From Paenibacillus silviterrae (GTDB lineage: Bacteria; Bacillota; Bacilli; Paenibacillales; NBRC-103111), in the NCBI RefSeq assembly GCF_030167925.1, contig NZ_JASKUT010000001.1, forward strand, positions 3,990,501 to 4,054,500: a DNA stretch of 64,000 bases. The letters run 5' to 3'. Shown in pieces: positions 29,084-39,192 of this stretch. Position 1 is the stretch's first letter; each line of letters starts with the position of its first letter. A program made the position numbers and the translations under genes. The notes below the pieces were generated by a model that saw only the letters and a program-made list of their open reading frames with translations, was not told where the DNA came from and ran no database searches.

Positions 29084-30090
29084 TGATGGATTTATTGGAG
29101 CAGCAGCTGACTTGGACGAACTTTGCCATCCTTTTCGGCTGGGGAGTCGTTCTGCTTCTCGTAGTACTCGGTTTCGTTACGTATGCCATTTACTTTGAGC
29201 GGAAGGTCATCGGGTGGATGCAGCTGCGGATCGGTCCGAATCGCGTAGGTCCGCTGGGACTTCTACAGACAGTTGCCGACGTAACGAAGCTGCTGATTAA
29301 GGAAGATACGATACCGCATAAGGCGGAACGGGAGCTTTTTATATTGGCTCCGGTCATTACGTTCATTCCTGCCTTTACGGTCATCGCGGCCATTCCTTTT
29401 GCACCGAACCTGCTGTCGAGCAATATGAATGTCGGCATTCTGTACTATGTCGCCCTGTCCGGGATTTCTACCATCGGTATCGTGCTTGGGGGATGGGCGT
29501 CCAATAACAAATATGCGCTGCTTGGCGGGATGCGGTCCGCTGCACAGATGATCAGCTACGAGATTCCACTGGTTATCTCCGTCGTTGGCGTCATCATGAT
29601 GACGGGCAGCATGAATTTGAATGCGATTGTCCTGCAGCAGGAGGGCGGCTTCTGGCATTGGAACTTCCTCCCGCAGATTATCGGGTTCTGTGTTTTCATC
29701 GTAGCTGCGGTTTCTGAGCTGAATCGTACACCGTTCGACTTGCCGGAGGCGGAGTCGGAGCTCGTAGCGGGGTATCATGTTGAATACTCCGGCTTCCGGT
29801 TTGCCTTCTTCATGCTGGCCGAATACGTATACGTGTTCGCTATCGCAGGCCTGACGACAACCTTGTTCTTAGGCGGATGGCATGCACCGTTCCCATTCCT
29901 TAGCTTCATCCCGGGAATCATCTGGTTCTTGCTGAAATTTTCTTTTATCGTGTTCTGCCTGTTCTGGTTCCGCGCAACGCTTCCGCGTATCCGTGTAGAC
30001 CAGCTGATGGGACTCGGCTGGAGAGTATTGCTGCCGCTGGCGCTGGTGAATATCTTCGTTACAGCGATTTATATGGCGATCGCGATGTAA
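29083..30090 (+). CDS. nuoH: NADH-quinone oxidoreductase subunit H
   Basis: 335-aa membrane subunit with eight helices forming the quinone entry tunnel. FERKVIGWMQLRIGPNRVGPLG (partial) and ELNRTPFDLPEAESELVAGYHVEYSG (partial) are the conserved cytoplasmic loops. Starts in the nuoD stop (TAATG). Part of the nuo operon. Confidence 0.96.
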   Translation: MMDLLEQQLTWTNFAILFGWGVVLLLVVLGFVTYAIYFERKVIGWMQLRIGPNRVGPLGLLQTVADVTKLLIKEDTIPHKAERELFILAPVITFIPAFTVIAAIPFAPNLLSSNMNVGILYYVALSGISTIGIVLGGWASNNKYALLGGMRSAAQMISYEIPLVISVVGVIMMTGSMNLNAIVLQQEGGFWHWNFLPQIIGFCVFIVAAVSELNRTPFDLPEAESELVAGYHVEYSGFRFAFFMLAEYVYVFAIAGLTTTLFLGGWHAPFPFLSFIPGIIWFLLKFSFIVFCLFWFRATLPRIRVDQLMGLGWRVLLPLALVNIFVTAIYMAIAM

Positions 30091-30123
30091 AGCGTTGCAA
30101 CGCTTGGAAAGGGTGAAACAGTC

Positions 30124-30567
30124 ATGAAAGGCATTATCAAGGGGCTCGGCTTTACCCTGAAGGCCATGACGCAGAAAAAAGTAACGTATGCGTACCCCGA
30201 TGTTCCGCTCGAGATGCCGGACCGCTTCCGCGGTATTCAGCATTTCGACCCTGAAAAATGCATCGTCTGCAACCAATGCGCGCGCATTTGTCCGACCGAG
30301 TGCATCAACCTGATCGGGAAGCCGAATCCGGACCCGGAGAAAAAGGGCAAGGTCATCGACACGTACGATATTAATTTCGAAATCTGCATCCTTTGCGATT
30401 TGTGTACGGAGGTATGTCCTACGGAAGCGATCGTAATGACGAATAACTTCGAGCTCAGCACCTACAGCCGGGACGATCTGTTCAAGAACCTGCAGTGGCT
30501 GAACGAGAACAATCAGAACATCCGCAAGGAAAACAACTCGGCGCTTCCGAAAGGCGGGGCGAAGTAG
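30124..30567 (+). CDS. nuoI: NADH-quinone oxidoreductase subunit I (2 x 4Fe-4S)
   Basis: 147-aa ferredoxin-like subunit carrying clusters N6a and N6b. Two complete motifs: C46-x2-C49-x2-C52-x3-C56 and C88-x2-C91-x2-C94-x3-C98. It would be the electron entry point of this complex because the NADH-binding subunits are not encoded here. AAAGGGTG lies upstream. Confidence 0.96.
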   Translation: MKGIIKGLGFTLKAMTQKKVTYAYPDVPLEMPDRFRGIQHFDPEKCIVCNQCARICPTECINLIGKPNPDPEKKGKVIDTYDINFEICILCDLCTEVCPTEAIVMTNNFELSTYSRDDLFKNLQWLNENNQNIRKENNSALPKGGAK

Positions 30568-31098
30568 ATGATTCAGAACATCGGCAATTTTTTATCGAGC
30601 GGGGAAAATATCGCCTTTTTCCTTTGCGCACTGCTGGCCATCGGCGGAGCGATCTTCATGATCAGCTTCGAGAAGGTCGTGCACATGGTGCTGGCGCTCG
30701 CCTGTACCTTCATAAGCTTGGGTGCGCTCTATGTCGTGCTGGAGGCGGAGTTTGTCGCATTCGTACAAATTCTGATCTATGCCGGTGCCATCACCATTCT
30801 GATGATCTTCGGGATTATGATGACAAAGCATAAAGGCGCTGAGGAAGAACCGAAGCGGCCGGCGCATAACGTGCTGGCTTTTATCGGATGCCTGGCGCTC
30901 TTCGGATTGATCTTCTATGCGATTCAAAATTCCGAGCTGCCTGCTTCAGCAGGAACCTTCCAGGCAGGGCAGGACAACACGATGGAGATCGGCAAGCTGT
31001 TATTCGGCGCTCATGTCATTCCATTCGAATTGATGTCTGTTCTGCTGACGGTGGCCTTCATTGGAGCCATTATCGTGGCGAAGAGGGAGGAGGACTAA
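30568..31098 (+). CDS. nuoJ: NADH-quinone oxidoreductase subunit J
   Basis: 176-aa membrane subunit with five helices; AEFVAFVQILIYAGAITILMIFGIMM contains the flexible pi-bulge helix region (in part). Starts immediately after the nuoI stop, and nuoK follows 3 nt after its own stop. Confidence 0.94.
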   Translation: MIQNIGNFLSSGENIAFFLCALLAIGGAIFMISFEKVVHMVLALACTFISLGALYVVLEAEFVAFVQILIYAGAITILMIFGIMMTKHKGAEEEPKRPAHNVLAFIGCLALFGLIFYAIQNSELPASAGTFQAGQDNTMEIGKLLFGAHVIPFELMSVLLTVAFIGAIIVAKREED

Positions 31099-31101
31099 CG
31101 G

Positions 31102-31422
31102 ATGGAGTTCAACAGCGGACTGGCTACACCTTATCTGACGCTGGCAGCGATTCTGTTCTGTATCGGTCTATACGGCGCACTGACGAAAAAGAACGCGGTC
31201 GTGGTCCTGCTGTCCATTGAGCTGATGCTCAACAGCGTGAACCTGAATCTCGTCGCATTTTCCAAATTAGGTGTGAACCCGAACTTAACCGGTCAAATCT
31301 TTAGTTTGTTCAACATAACCGTCGCAGCGGCGGAAGCGGCCGTGGGCATTGCCATCTTGATTGCTCTCTACCGCAATAAAGGGACAACGGATGTAAATGA
31401 AATGGATTCGTTGAAACGATAA
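31102..31422 (+). CDS. nuoK: NADH-quinone oxidoreductase subunit K
   Basis: 106-aa, three-helix subunit. [18 protein letters not shown] contains the buried glutamate of the proton path, and [14 protein letters not shown] the second. GAGGAGG within the nuoJ end serves as ribosome site. Confidence 0.95.
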   Translation: MEFNSGLATPYLTLAAILFCIGLYGALTKKNAVVVLLSIELMLNSVNLNLVAFSKLGVNPNLTGQIFSLFNITVAAAEAAVGIAILIALYRNKGTTDVNEMDSLKR

Positions 31423-31429
31423 ATTGTAC

Positions 31430-31470
31430 GCTTACGAAGTGCTTGCGCTTAGCAAGCTTTGAGAAGGGAG
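31430..31470 (+). repeat. hairpin element upstream of nuoL, related to the atpD leader repeat
   Basis: GCTTACGAAGT, hairpin GCTTGC-GCTTA-GCAAGC, then TTTGAGAAGGGAG, the nuoL ribosome site. The layout (GCTTACGA box, hairpin, ribosome site) is the same as before atpD. Confidence 0.6.
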
Positions 31471-31477
31471 CAGCACT

Positions 31478-33361
31478 ATGGTATCGGCTTATTCGCAATA
31501 CGCCTGGCTCATCCCGTTGTTTCCGCTGCTGTCGTTTCTAATCCTGACGGCGGTAGGACGGCAGCTGAAGGATGTGGGCGCCTATATCAGCATTGTGGCC
31601 GTGTTTGCTTCGTTTGCCCTGTCAGTGCTTATTTTCATTGAGCGCGTCGGAGGTCAAGTCGGAGACTATACATGGAACCAGCTGCACTGGCTGAAGCTGG
31701 GCACGACAACACTGACAATGGGCTTCGAAGTAACCAACCTGAATGCTTTAATGCTGGTGGTGGTTACGCTCGTCAGTTTGCTGGTCAATTTGTATTCCAA
31801 AGGATACATGCACGGAGATGAACGGATCAATACGTTCTTCGCATACATAGCCTTATTTACCTTTTCGATGCTGGGACTCGTTATATCCGAGAACCTGGTA
31901 CAGTTCTTTATTTTCTGGGAGCTGGTCGGCGTTTGTTCGTTCTTGCTGGTCGGGTTCTGGTATTTCAAGCCGGAGGCAAGAGCTGCCGCGAAAAAGGCGT
32001 TTATCGTCACCCGTATCGGGGATGTCGGTTTATTCATTGCCATTCTTCTGTTGTATAAAGTCATGCCAAACCACGCGCTGGACTTTAATTCTATTCATAA
32101 CGCTTTCTCCAGCGGAGCCATCTCAGCAAGTATGGCAACGACCATCGCGATCTTGATTTTCGTAGGGGCGGTCGGCAAATCGGGTCAGTTCCCGCTGCAT
32201 ACGTGGCTTCCAGATGCGATGGAAGGTCCGACGCCGATCAGTGCGCTGATCCATGCCGCTACGATGGTAGCTGCAGGTGTCTACTTGGTGGCTCGTACCT
32301 ATGAAGTATTCATTGCTTCTCCAACGGCCTTAACGGTGGTAGCGATTATTGGAGGCTTCACAGCGATTTTCGCAGCGACCATCGGTACGGCGCAGAACGA
32401 CATCAAGCGGATTCTCGCTTATTCCACCGTCAGCCAATTGGGCTACATGATGATGGCACTAGGTCTTGGTTCGACGATTGCGTATACGGCGGGCATTTTT
32501 CACCTGTTTACCCATGCATTCTTCAAAGCCTTACTGTTCTTGGGGGCGGGCAGCGTCATTCACGCGGTACATACACAAGACATCCATGAGATGGGCGGCA
32601 TCGGCGGCAAAATGAAGATCACCACATGGACCTTCGCCATCGGTACGCTGGCTCTTTCCGGGATTGCGCCCTTGTCCGGCTTCTGGTCCAAGGATGCGAT
32701 TCTCGCGGAGGCTTATCATCACAATCAGCTGCTGTTCTGGATCGGATTGATCGCTGCGTTCTTCACAGCCTTCTATATGTCCCGATTGTTCTTCCTGGTG
32801 TTCACGGGCAAGCCCCGCCACCATGCGGATGTACATGAATCACCGGCCTCTATGACCATACCTCTGCTTGTCTTGGCGGTATTGGCTGTAGCAGCGGGCT
32901 TTGTCTTTACACCGTTCAACCCATGGCTTGGCACGTGGCTTACAGGGGAAACGATTGAGGAGCATGCGAACTGGGTTGTGATCCTATTATCGAATCTGGT
33001 AGGTCTGCTGGGCATCGGTCTCGGGTATTTACTCTATGTGAAGAAATCACTCGACCCGAATGCACTTCCAAGCAATGCTCCTTGGCTATACCGGCTGCTG
33101 AATCGCAAATATTACATCGATGAGCTGTATCAAGCCGTTATCGTAGTTCCGTTAGGGGGCCTCGGCAAGCTGCTGCATCTGTTCGATGTGTATGTTGTAG
33201 ACGGAGTGGTTCGCCTCTCGAGCTATGCGGTCTGGGGAATCGGTCGTCTCGGATCCCGAATGCAGAACGGGCAAATGCAGTCCTATGGATTGGCTACCCT
33301 GCTCGGATTGCTTATTCTGATCTTGGCGATTGCAGGAAGGAGGTTCATCGATGCCGGATAA
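31478..33361 (+). CDS. nuoL: NADH-quinone oxidoreductase subunit L
   Basis: Antiporter-like proton-pumping subunit, 627 aa with about 16 helices including the C-terminal lateral helix. FIFWELVGVCSFLLVGFW, GKSGQFPLHTWLPDAMEGPTPISALIHAATMV (partial) and KRILAYSTVSQLGYMM are family hallmarks with the key lysine and glutamate. GAAGGGAG precedes the ATG. Confidence 0.96.
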   Translation: MVSAYSQYAWLIPLFPLLSFLILTAVGRQLKDVGAYISIVAVFASFALSVLIFIERVGGQVGDYTWNQLHWLKLGTTTLTMGFEVTNLNALMLVVVTLVSLLVNLYSKGYMHGDERINTFFAYIALFTFSMLGLVISENLVQFFIFWELVGVCSFLLVGFWYFKPEARAAAKKAFIVTRIGDVGLFIAILLLYKVMPNHALDFNSIHNAFSSGAISASMATTIAILIFVGAVGKSGQFPLHTWLPDAMEGPTPISALIHAATMVAAGVYLVARTYEVFIASPTALTVVAIIGGFTAIFAATIGTAQNDIKRILAYSTVSQLGYMMMALGLGSTIAYTAGIFHLFTHAFFKALLFLGAGSVIHAVHTQDIHEMGGIGGKMKITTWTFAIGTLALSGIAPLSGFWSKDAILAEAYHHNQLLFWIGLIAAFFTAFYMSRLFFLVFTGKPRHHADVHESPASMTIPLLVLAVLAVAAGFVFTPFNPWLGTWLTGETIEEHANWVVILLSNLVGLLGIGLGYLLYVKKSLDPNALPSNAPWLYRLLNRKYYIDELYQAVIVVPLGGLGKLLHLFDVYVVDGVVRLSSYAVWGIGRLGSRMQNGQMQSYGLATLLGLLILILAIAGRRFIDAG

Positions 33362-34973
33362 TTTCCCTATACTTTCACTGATCACGTTTACGCCGCTCAT
33401 CGGTGTTCTCGTTCTTATGTTCCTGCCCAAGACACAAGGAGGCATGATCAAGGCGGTAGCGATAACCGCTACCTTGATACCGCTTGTGCTTTCCGGCTGG
33501 CTCTACTCGCAGTTTACCAATCAAAATGCGGGTCTCCAGTTCCGTGAAGATGTACCTTGGATCGTCGTTCCGCTGAATAAGGAGACCTTGAACGGGCTAA
33601 CCTCCTTCTTCTTCGAATTCAAGTATTCCATGGCGGTGGACGGCTTGTCACTGCCGCTTGTGTTCTTGACTGCTTTGGTCGCAACGATGGCGGCTCTTGC
33701 TTCGGTCTATATCAAGAAGCGCTGGAAATCGTACTTCATTCTTTTCCTCCTATTGGAGACAGGGATGTTCGGGGTGTTTCTGGCACAGGATTTGTTCCTG
33801 TTCTTCGTGTTCTTCGAAATTACGCTCATTCCGATGTTCTTCCTTATCGGGATCTGGGGCTATATGGACAGGGAGCGGGCTGCAAATAAGTTTTTGATCT
33901 ACAACGGTCTTGGTTCGGCTGTTATGCTGATTGCCTTCCTGATTCTCGTAAGCACAGCCGGCTTCAATCAGGTGAATGATGCTAACGGAGCTTCCTTGTT
34001 CTATAGTGGAAGCCTGCAGGTGATTCAGGAAAACCTGTTACAGAATGCAAATGCGCTCGTGAACCAAGGGGAGATTCCGGATAATCCGTTTTTCCTGAGT
34101 GAAACAATGAGATGGGCTCTCTTTATTCTGATGCTCGTCGCTTTCGGCATTAAGCTGCCGATCTTCCCGTTCCATACATGGATGCTGAAGGTGCATACGG
34201 AAGCTCCTCCGTCCATTGTTATGATCCACTCGGGAATTCTTTTGAAAATGGGCGCCTACGGACTTATCCGCTTTGGGATTCTGCTGTTTCCTCAAGAGGC
34301 TTATGCATGGGCTGGCGTTCTCGCAACGCTGGGCGTCATCAACATTATTTACGGGGCTGTGCTGGCCTTCGTGCAGAAGGACTTCAAGCTGGTGCTTGCG
34401 TATTCCAGTATCAGCCACATGGGTATCGTGCTGCTCGGACTCGCTGCATTCAATATGGAAGGCATGGAGGGGGCCATCTTCCAACTTGTGTCTCACGGCT
34501 TGATCTCGGCGCTCATGTTCCTTCTGGTAGGTGCGATTTTCGAGCGTACGCAGACGACGCGGCTGGATGAGCTGGGCGGATTGGCGAAGTCGATTCCGTT
34601 TATTTCAGGAATTTTACTGGTTTCCGGTATGGCCTCTTTAGGTCTTCCGGGCTTGTCCGGTTTTATTGCCGAATTTATGGCGTTTCTCGGCTTGTTCCAA
34701 AGAATTCCGGCAGCCGCCGTTGTCGGGGCGCTTGGCATTATTCTCGCGGCCGTCTATGTGCTTCGCGGGGTGCTCGGGATCACATACGGGCCTGTCCGCG
34801 TGGAGCGGCCCGAAATGCGCGATGCCCGTCTCATAGAGGCGATTCCGATGATTACGCTCGTTGCCTTTATCGTTGTTCTCGGGATCTACCCGAGTGTAGT
34901 AAGTGAACCGCTTCATCACACCGTCAGCGGCTTCGATCAATTCATTCGAAGCTTAGCGAAGATGGGAGGCTAG
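33351..34973 (+). CDS. nuoM: NADH-quinone oxidoreductase subunit M
   Basis: Second antiporter-like pump, 540 aa. FFVFFEITLIPMFFLIG, KLPIFPFHTWMLKVHTEAPPSIVMIHSG (partial) and KLVLAYSSISHMG are visible. The ATG at 33351 follows GGAAGGAGG and overlaps the nuoL end by 11 nt; an in-frame codon at 33330 precedes the ribosome site and is not used. Confidence 0.96.
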   Translation: MPDNFPILSLITFTPLIGVLVLMFLPKTQGGMIKAVAITATLIPLVLSGWLYSQFTNQNAGLQFREDVPWIVVPLNKETLNGLTSFFFEFKYSMAVDGLSLPLVFLTALVATMAALASVYIKKRWKSYFILFLLLETGMFGVFLAQDLFLFFVFFEITLIPMFFLIGIWGYMDRERAANKFLIYNGLGSAVMLIAFLILVSTAGFNQVNDANGASLFYSGSLQVIQENLLQNANALVNQGEIPDNPFFLSETMRWALFILMLVAFGIKLPIFPFHTWMLKVHTEAPPSIVMIHSGILLKMGAYGLIRFGILLFPQEAYAWAGVLATLGVINIIYGAVLAFVQKDFKLVLAYSSISHMGIVLLGLAAFNMEGMEGAIFQLVSHGLISALMFLLVGAIFERTQTTRLDELGGLAKSIPFISGILLVSGMASLGLPGLSGFIAEFMAFLGLFQRIPAAAVVGALGIILAAVYVLRGVLGITYGPVRVERPEMRDARLIEAIPMITLVAFIVVLGIYPSVVSEPLHHTVSGFDQFIRSLAKMGG

Positions 34974-34977
34974 ACCG

Positions 34978-36492
34978 GTGGAACCATTACGTCTTCAAGT
35001 TAGCGATCTGGGACTGCTGGCACCGGAGCTGACGCTTGTCACCGCTGCTGTGGTACTTTCCCTGTTAGATCTATTCCTGCCGCGGAACGTAAGCCGTACG
35101 TGGCTTGGATATTTGTCTCTTCTCGGTATTGTGGTTTCCGCCTTCTTCGTGGTAACCTATCTGGCTCCTGCAGAGCCGAAGCAGCTGCTTAACTACAGCT
35201 ACCGCATCGACGATTTCGGTAATATTATTAAGCTGATCCTGCTTACCGGCGCAGGTCTCATTACACTCATGAGCCTTGGTACGGTAAAGGAAGAAGAAGT
35301 CCATCACGTCGGGGAATATTATTACCTTCTGCTTCCGGCTACACTAGGCGGCATGATCATGGCGTCCTCGGGCGACTTGATCACCCTGTTCGTAGGTCTT
35401 GAGTTGCTCAGCATCACATCCTACATTTTGGTAGCGATGCGTAAAAAGAGCCTCACTTCCAATGAAGGGGCCTTCAAGTATATTGTCCTTGGGGGCATTT
35501 CGTCAGCGATTATCCTGTACGGGATGTCGTTCCTGTACGGTATTTCCGGCTCGACGTCGATCCAGGAAATTAACGCTGCCGTAGGCCAGTCTGCCGCGAC
35601 GTCGCTGCCCTTTATTTATCTGAGCTTCTTCCTGCTTCTCGCAGGCTTTAGCTTCAAGGTGGCGGCAGCACCGTTCCATATGTGGGCTCCGGATGTGTAT
35701 CAAGGTGCTCCTACACCTATTACCGCCTTCTTGGCGACGGTATCGAAGGCAGCCGCCTTTGCCATCCTGTTCCGCGTCATGTACGGCGTATACGGCGTCG
35801 GCGAGCTCATGGGCCAGCCGGTTCATGGCGATGTGCTTACAGCCTTAATGGTCGTGGCTGCACTGGCTATGATTATCGGTAACTTCGTGGCGCTGCGCCA
35901 AACGAATATGAAGCGTCTCTTGGCCTACTCGGGAATAGCCAACTCCGGTTATTTGCTCGTGCCGATCGGCATTCAGTTTTCGATGGTGCACTTCTCTAAC
36001 TTCTCGGAGTTCGCCTTTTACCTGATCGCGTACCTGTTTATGAACATCGGGGCTTTTGCGCTGATCATGATTCTGGAGCGATCGACGGGGGAAGACACAC
36101 TGAACGGACTGGCGGGCTTGTATTATAGAGCTCCCGCAACGGCTATCGCTGCCGTATTGCTTGTCCTTTCCTTGGCAGGCTTACCGCTATCAGGGGGGTT
36201 CTTCGGAAAACTGTACATTATGATGGGGACACTGCAGACGCAGCATTATTGGCTTGCGGCAGTCTTAATCGGGACCAGCGTCGTGTCCTTCTACTACTAT
36301 TTCGGATTGATCCGTCAGATGTTCATGCGCAGCGAGCTGGAGTCACGTGAAGTGATCGTGCCGCTGCCGTTAGGGATTACCCTCTGGCTGTGCGCCGGGA
36401 TCAGCTTGTTGCTCGGGATTGTACCGCATTGGGTGCTTGGCTACATCGAGCGTATCTTCTCCTTAACGCAAGACTTGTTTTTCTTCTATTAA
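34978..36492 (+). CDS. nuoN: NADH-quinone oxidoreductase subunit N
   Basis: Third antiporter-like pump, 504 aa. FVGLELLSITSYILVAMRKK, AAAPFHMWAPDVYQGAPTPITAFLAT (partial) and KRLLAYSGIANSGYLL fit NuoN. GTG start with GGGAGG upstream, 4 nt after nuoM. Last gene of the operon, followed by a terminator. Confidence 0.96.
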   Translation: MEPLRLQVSDLGLLAPELTLVTAAVVLSLLDLFLPRNVSRTWLGYLSLLGIVVSAFFVVTYLAPAEPKQLLNYSYRIDDFGNIIKLILLTGAGLITLMSLGTVKEEEVHHVGEYYYLLLPATLGGMIMASSGDLITLFVGLELLSITSYILVAMRKKSLTSNEGAFKYIVLGGISSAIILYGMSFLYGISGSTSIQEINAAVGQSAATSLPFIYLSFFLLLAGFSFKVAAAPFHMWAPDVYQGAPTPITAFLATVSKAAAFAILFRVMYGVYGVGELMGQPVHGDVLTALMVVAALAMIIGNFVALRQTNMKRLLAYSGIANSGYLLVPIGIQFSMVHFSNFSEFAFYLIAYLFMNIGAFALIMILERSTGEDTLNGLAGLYYRAPATAIAAVLLVLSLAGLPLSGGFFGKLYIMMGTLQTQHYWLAAVLIGTSVVSFYYYFGLIRQMFMRSELESREVIVPLPLGITLWLCAGISLLLGIVPHWVLGYIERIFSLTQDLFFFY

Positions 36493-36501
36493 AAATAAAT
36501 C

Positions 36502-36543
36502 AAGCCGTTTCTTCAGTAATTTACCTGAGGAGGCGGCTTTTTT
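36502..36543 (+). terminator. terminator of the nuo operon
   Basis: AAGCCG-x-CTTCAG hairpin with CTGAGG-x-CGGCTT followed by TTTTTT. Confidence 0.8.
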
Positions 36544-36675
36544 CATACCTGTTTTCAACAGTTTCGTGACATTAGAGCTGAGAGCAACGTTAGGTTCTCT
36601 TTTCCAGTTGCAGGGAGCCTAGGTGCACTATAGAATTAGATATGATTGTTTCCAAGGGGAAAGGAAACCATATCT

Positions 36676-39192
36676 ATGAAACCTACTAGATTTACATATG
36701 TGCTGACGATCCTACTAAGCCTATGGTTCCTGGCATCCGGGCAGACGTCGGCGAATGCTCAGCTTGCAGATGACCCGTTCTATGAAAAACAAACCTATTT
36801 AAAGCAAATTGGCATAGAGGAAGCTTGGAAGGTAACGAACAGCAACACTAACATCATTATTGCTGTGGTTGATACCGGCGTGGAGCTGGACCATCCGGAT
36901 CTGAAGAAGAATCTGGTGCCCGGTGTGAATCTGGTGCAGCCGGGCTTGATGCCGGCCGATGATAACGGACATGGTACTAATGTGGCCGGTGTGATAGCGG
37001 CCCAAGGCAATAACGACCGGGGGATATCAGGCATTCTATGGAACGCCAAGATTATGCCGATCAAGGCGCTGGAAGCAGATGGAACCGGGGGAGAAGCCAA
37101 GCTGGGGGAAGGCATCCGATATGCGGTGGACCACGGAGCCAAAATTGTGGTACTGTCGCTTGGCTTGAATAAGTACTCGGATTATATGAGCGAGATTATC
37201 AGCTATGCCGAGGAACGCGGTGTGCTGCTGGTCGCTGCCACCGGGAATGAAGGCAATGTGGTGAAATACCCTGCTGCGTACTCGACGGTGCTGAGTGTAG
37301 GCGGTATGGGTGTGGATGGACGGGTTCATGACCGGTCCAACAGGGGGCCTGAGCTGGACCTGGTTGCACCTTGGGATGTGTTCACGACCGCGATGGGTCA
37401 TTCGTACGAATACATGGACGGCACCTCCATGGCGGCTCCCCAAGTTGCAGCGGTAGCGGCGCTCGTATGGAACAAGTACCCATGGTACACTCCCTTTGAG
37501 ATTCGGCAGCTGCTGCGGCAGACGGCTGAGAACCTGGGAGACGCAGGCTGGGACCCGGAGACCGGCTTCGGGCTGCTGCGTGCCGACCGGGCATTGAAAG
37601 AGCCGCTGCTGGCGGATATGTATGAGCCGAATCAGCGGAAGGACCAGGCGAAGCCGATCTCGGTAAGCCATCGGGTGGGCGCTGCTTTCTCAAGCGGAAC
37701 GGATACCGATTGGTACTACTGGGACTCGATCTATGATGGAGCAATGGACTTGAGATTCGTCATGGAAAGCGGGGTTTCCGTTCAGCTGCAGTACACGGAT
37801 GCCAACGGAGTTCTAAGCAGCAGAACCGTTGCAGCGGGACAAACCTTGACGCTCCCCGTTCGCAAAGGACGAAGCTACATCCAATTGCAGCTTAGCGATC
37901 GCAATCGTAAGAATGAAACAAAGTATCAGCTGATCACCTCCTTCGGGATGAATGCCGATGCTTATGAGGACAACGATAAGCAATACAAGGCGTTTGTTCT
38001 TCCTGCGCGAAGCCAAACGATTAAAGGCACCTTCCATCAGTGGAATGATACCGACTGGTTCGAGCTGCCGATCCCGGAATCGGGGACCTTGGGAATCCGT
38101 TTAACCACGGATACCGCCAGAATGGACCCTGTCCTTCTGGTGCAAAAGCAGGGGGAGCGCTCTGTGGTTTATGACGACGGGGATGACGGGGAAGCGGAGT
38201 CTGTTTATTTGTCCCAAGTCTTCCCCGGGAGCTATTACCTTCGGGTGACGAACGTAAAAGAATACGCCAATCCTGTAGTAGGCGAATATACGCTTACGAT
38301 TGAGTATAATGCGCGTTTGCTTGATCCTCACGAGCCGAACAACCGATCTTATCAAGCGACGACTGTCTCTATGGATACGGTCTACAGCGGCTTGCTGGAT
38401 CGGGCGGACGATATCGACTGGTTCCAATTCCGGGTGGATGAGGAGAGTCTGGTGACGATTCGGCTGAATGATATCCCAGCCCCGGCAAGCATTTATATGC
38501 ACCTGTACGACGGTACTTTGAAGCCGATGGCATCGTCAATGAATGCGACGTATCAGGCGGATCAGCAGCTGAAGGGACGATTCAGTCCGGGCATTTATTA
38601 TGTGAGATTGACAACCAATTTGCCTTTCACCGACCGAATGTACCAATTCCAAGTGGATGCAAAGCCCTTGGACGGCGGGTATGCCGACATTCGTTCGCAC
38701 TGGGCGCTGCCGGCGATTCTCACGATGACGAAAAAACAAATTGTAGAGGGCTACGGCGACTACCTGTTTCAGCCGGACCGGCCGATCACTCGCGCTGAAG
38801 TGACAGCGGTGCTTTCACGCGCTTTTCACTGGAGCAAGCAGCGGCCGATTCAGTATCGCGACCTGGATCCGAACCATTGGGCGTACGAATACATTAGTAA
38901 AGCCGCGCAGGCCGGCGTCGTGGATGGATATCCCGACGGGACCTTCGCTTCAGACCAGCCGGTGAGCCGTATGGAAATGACCGCGATGCTGGCGAGAAGC
39001 ATGAATATGACAGGCAAGCATCGTGGGCTGCTTCCTTTTACCGACGTAGATGAGACCTACTGGGGGACGGGTCTGCTCAAGCAGATGAAAGCGGAAGGCT
39101 GGATTACGGGGTATGAAGACGGTTCGTTCCGTCCGGACCAGCAGGCAACAAGGGCTGAATTCGTTGCCATCCTGGCGAGAATTCTGCCATAA
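36676..39192 (+). CDS. secreted S8 (subtilisin-like) serine protease with C-terminal SLH domains
   Basis: 838-aa exported protease. Signal peptide 1-28; the catalytic domain starts almost at once (about 45-310) with D66 (VVDTGV), H99 (GHGTNVAG), N191 (TGNEGN) and S251 (GTSMAAP). I see no I9-type inhibitory propeptide. The middle (about 320-670) holds two or three beta-rich PPC-like repeats with the pattern D-YE-ND or EPNN and DTDWFEL/DIDWFQF. Three SLH domains end the protein (ITRAEV, VSRMEM, ATRAEF), which should tether it to pyruvylated wall polymer. The ATG at 36676 follows AAGGAAA; an earlier in-frame start lacks a ribosome site. The cell-surface anchoring links it to csaB and the S-layer genes of this window. 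Confidence 0.92.
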   Translation: MKPTRFTYVLTILLSLWFLASGQTSANAQLADDPFYEKQTYLKQIGIEEAWKVTNSNTNIIIAVVDTGVELDHPDLKKNLVPGVNLVQPGLMPADDNGHGTNVAGVIAAQGNNDRGISGILWNAKIMPIKALEADGTGGEAKLGEGIRYAVDHGAKIVVLSLGLNKYSDYMSEIISYAEERGVLLVAATGNEGNVVKYPAAYSTVLSVGGMGVDGRVHDRSNRGPELDLVAPWDVFTTAMGHSYEYMDGTSMAAPQVAAVAALVWNKYPWYTPFEIRQLLRQTAENLGDAGWDPETGFGLLRADRALKEPLLADMYEPNQRKDQAKPISVSHRVGAAFSSGTDTDWYYWDSIYDGAMDLRFVMESGVSVQLQYTDANGVLSSRTVAAGQTLTLPVRKGRSYIQLQLSDRNRKNETKYQLITSFGMNADAYEDNDKQYKAFVLPARSQTIKGTFHQWNDTDWFELPIPESGTLGIRLTTDTARMDPVLLVQKQGERSVVYDDGDDGEAESVYLSQVFPGSYYLRVTNVKEYANPVVGEYTLTIEYNARLLDPHEPNNRSYQATTVSMDTVYSGLLDRADDIDWFQFRVDEESLVTIRLNDIPAPASIYMHLYDGTLKPMASSMNATYQADQQLKGRFSPGIYYVRLTTNLPFTDRMYQFQVDAKPLDGGYADIRSHWALPAILTMTKKQIVEGYGDYLFQPDRPITRAEVTAVLSRAFHWSKQRPIQYRDLDPNHWAYEYISKAAQAGVVDGYPDGTFASDQPVSRMEMTAMLARSMNMTGKHRGLLPFTDVDETYWGTGLLKQMKAEGWITGYEDGSFRPDQQATRAEFVAILARILP

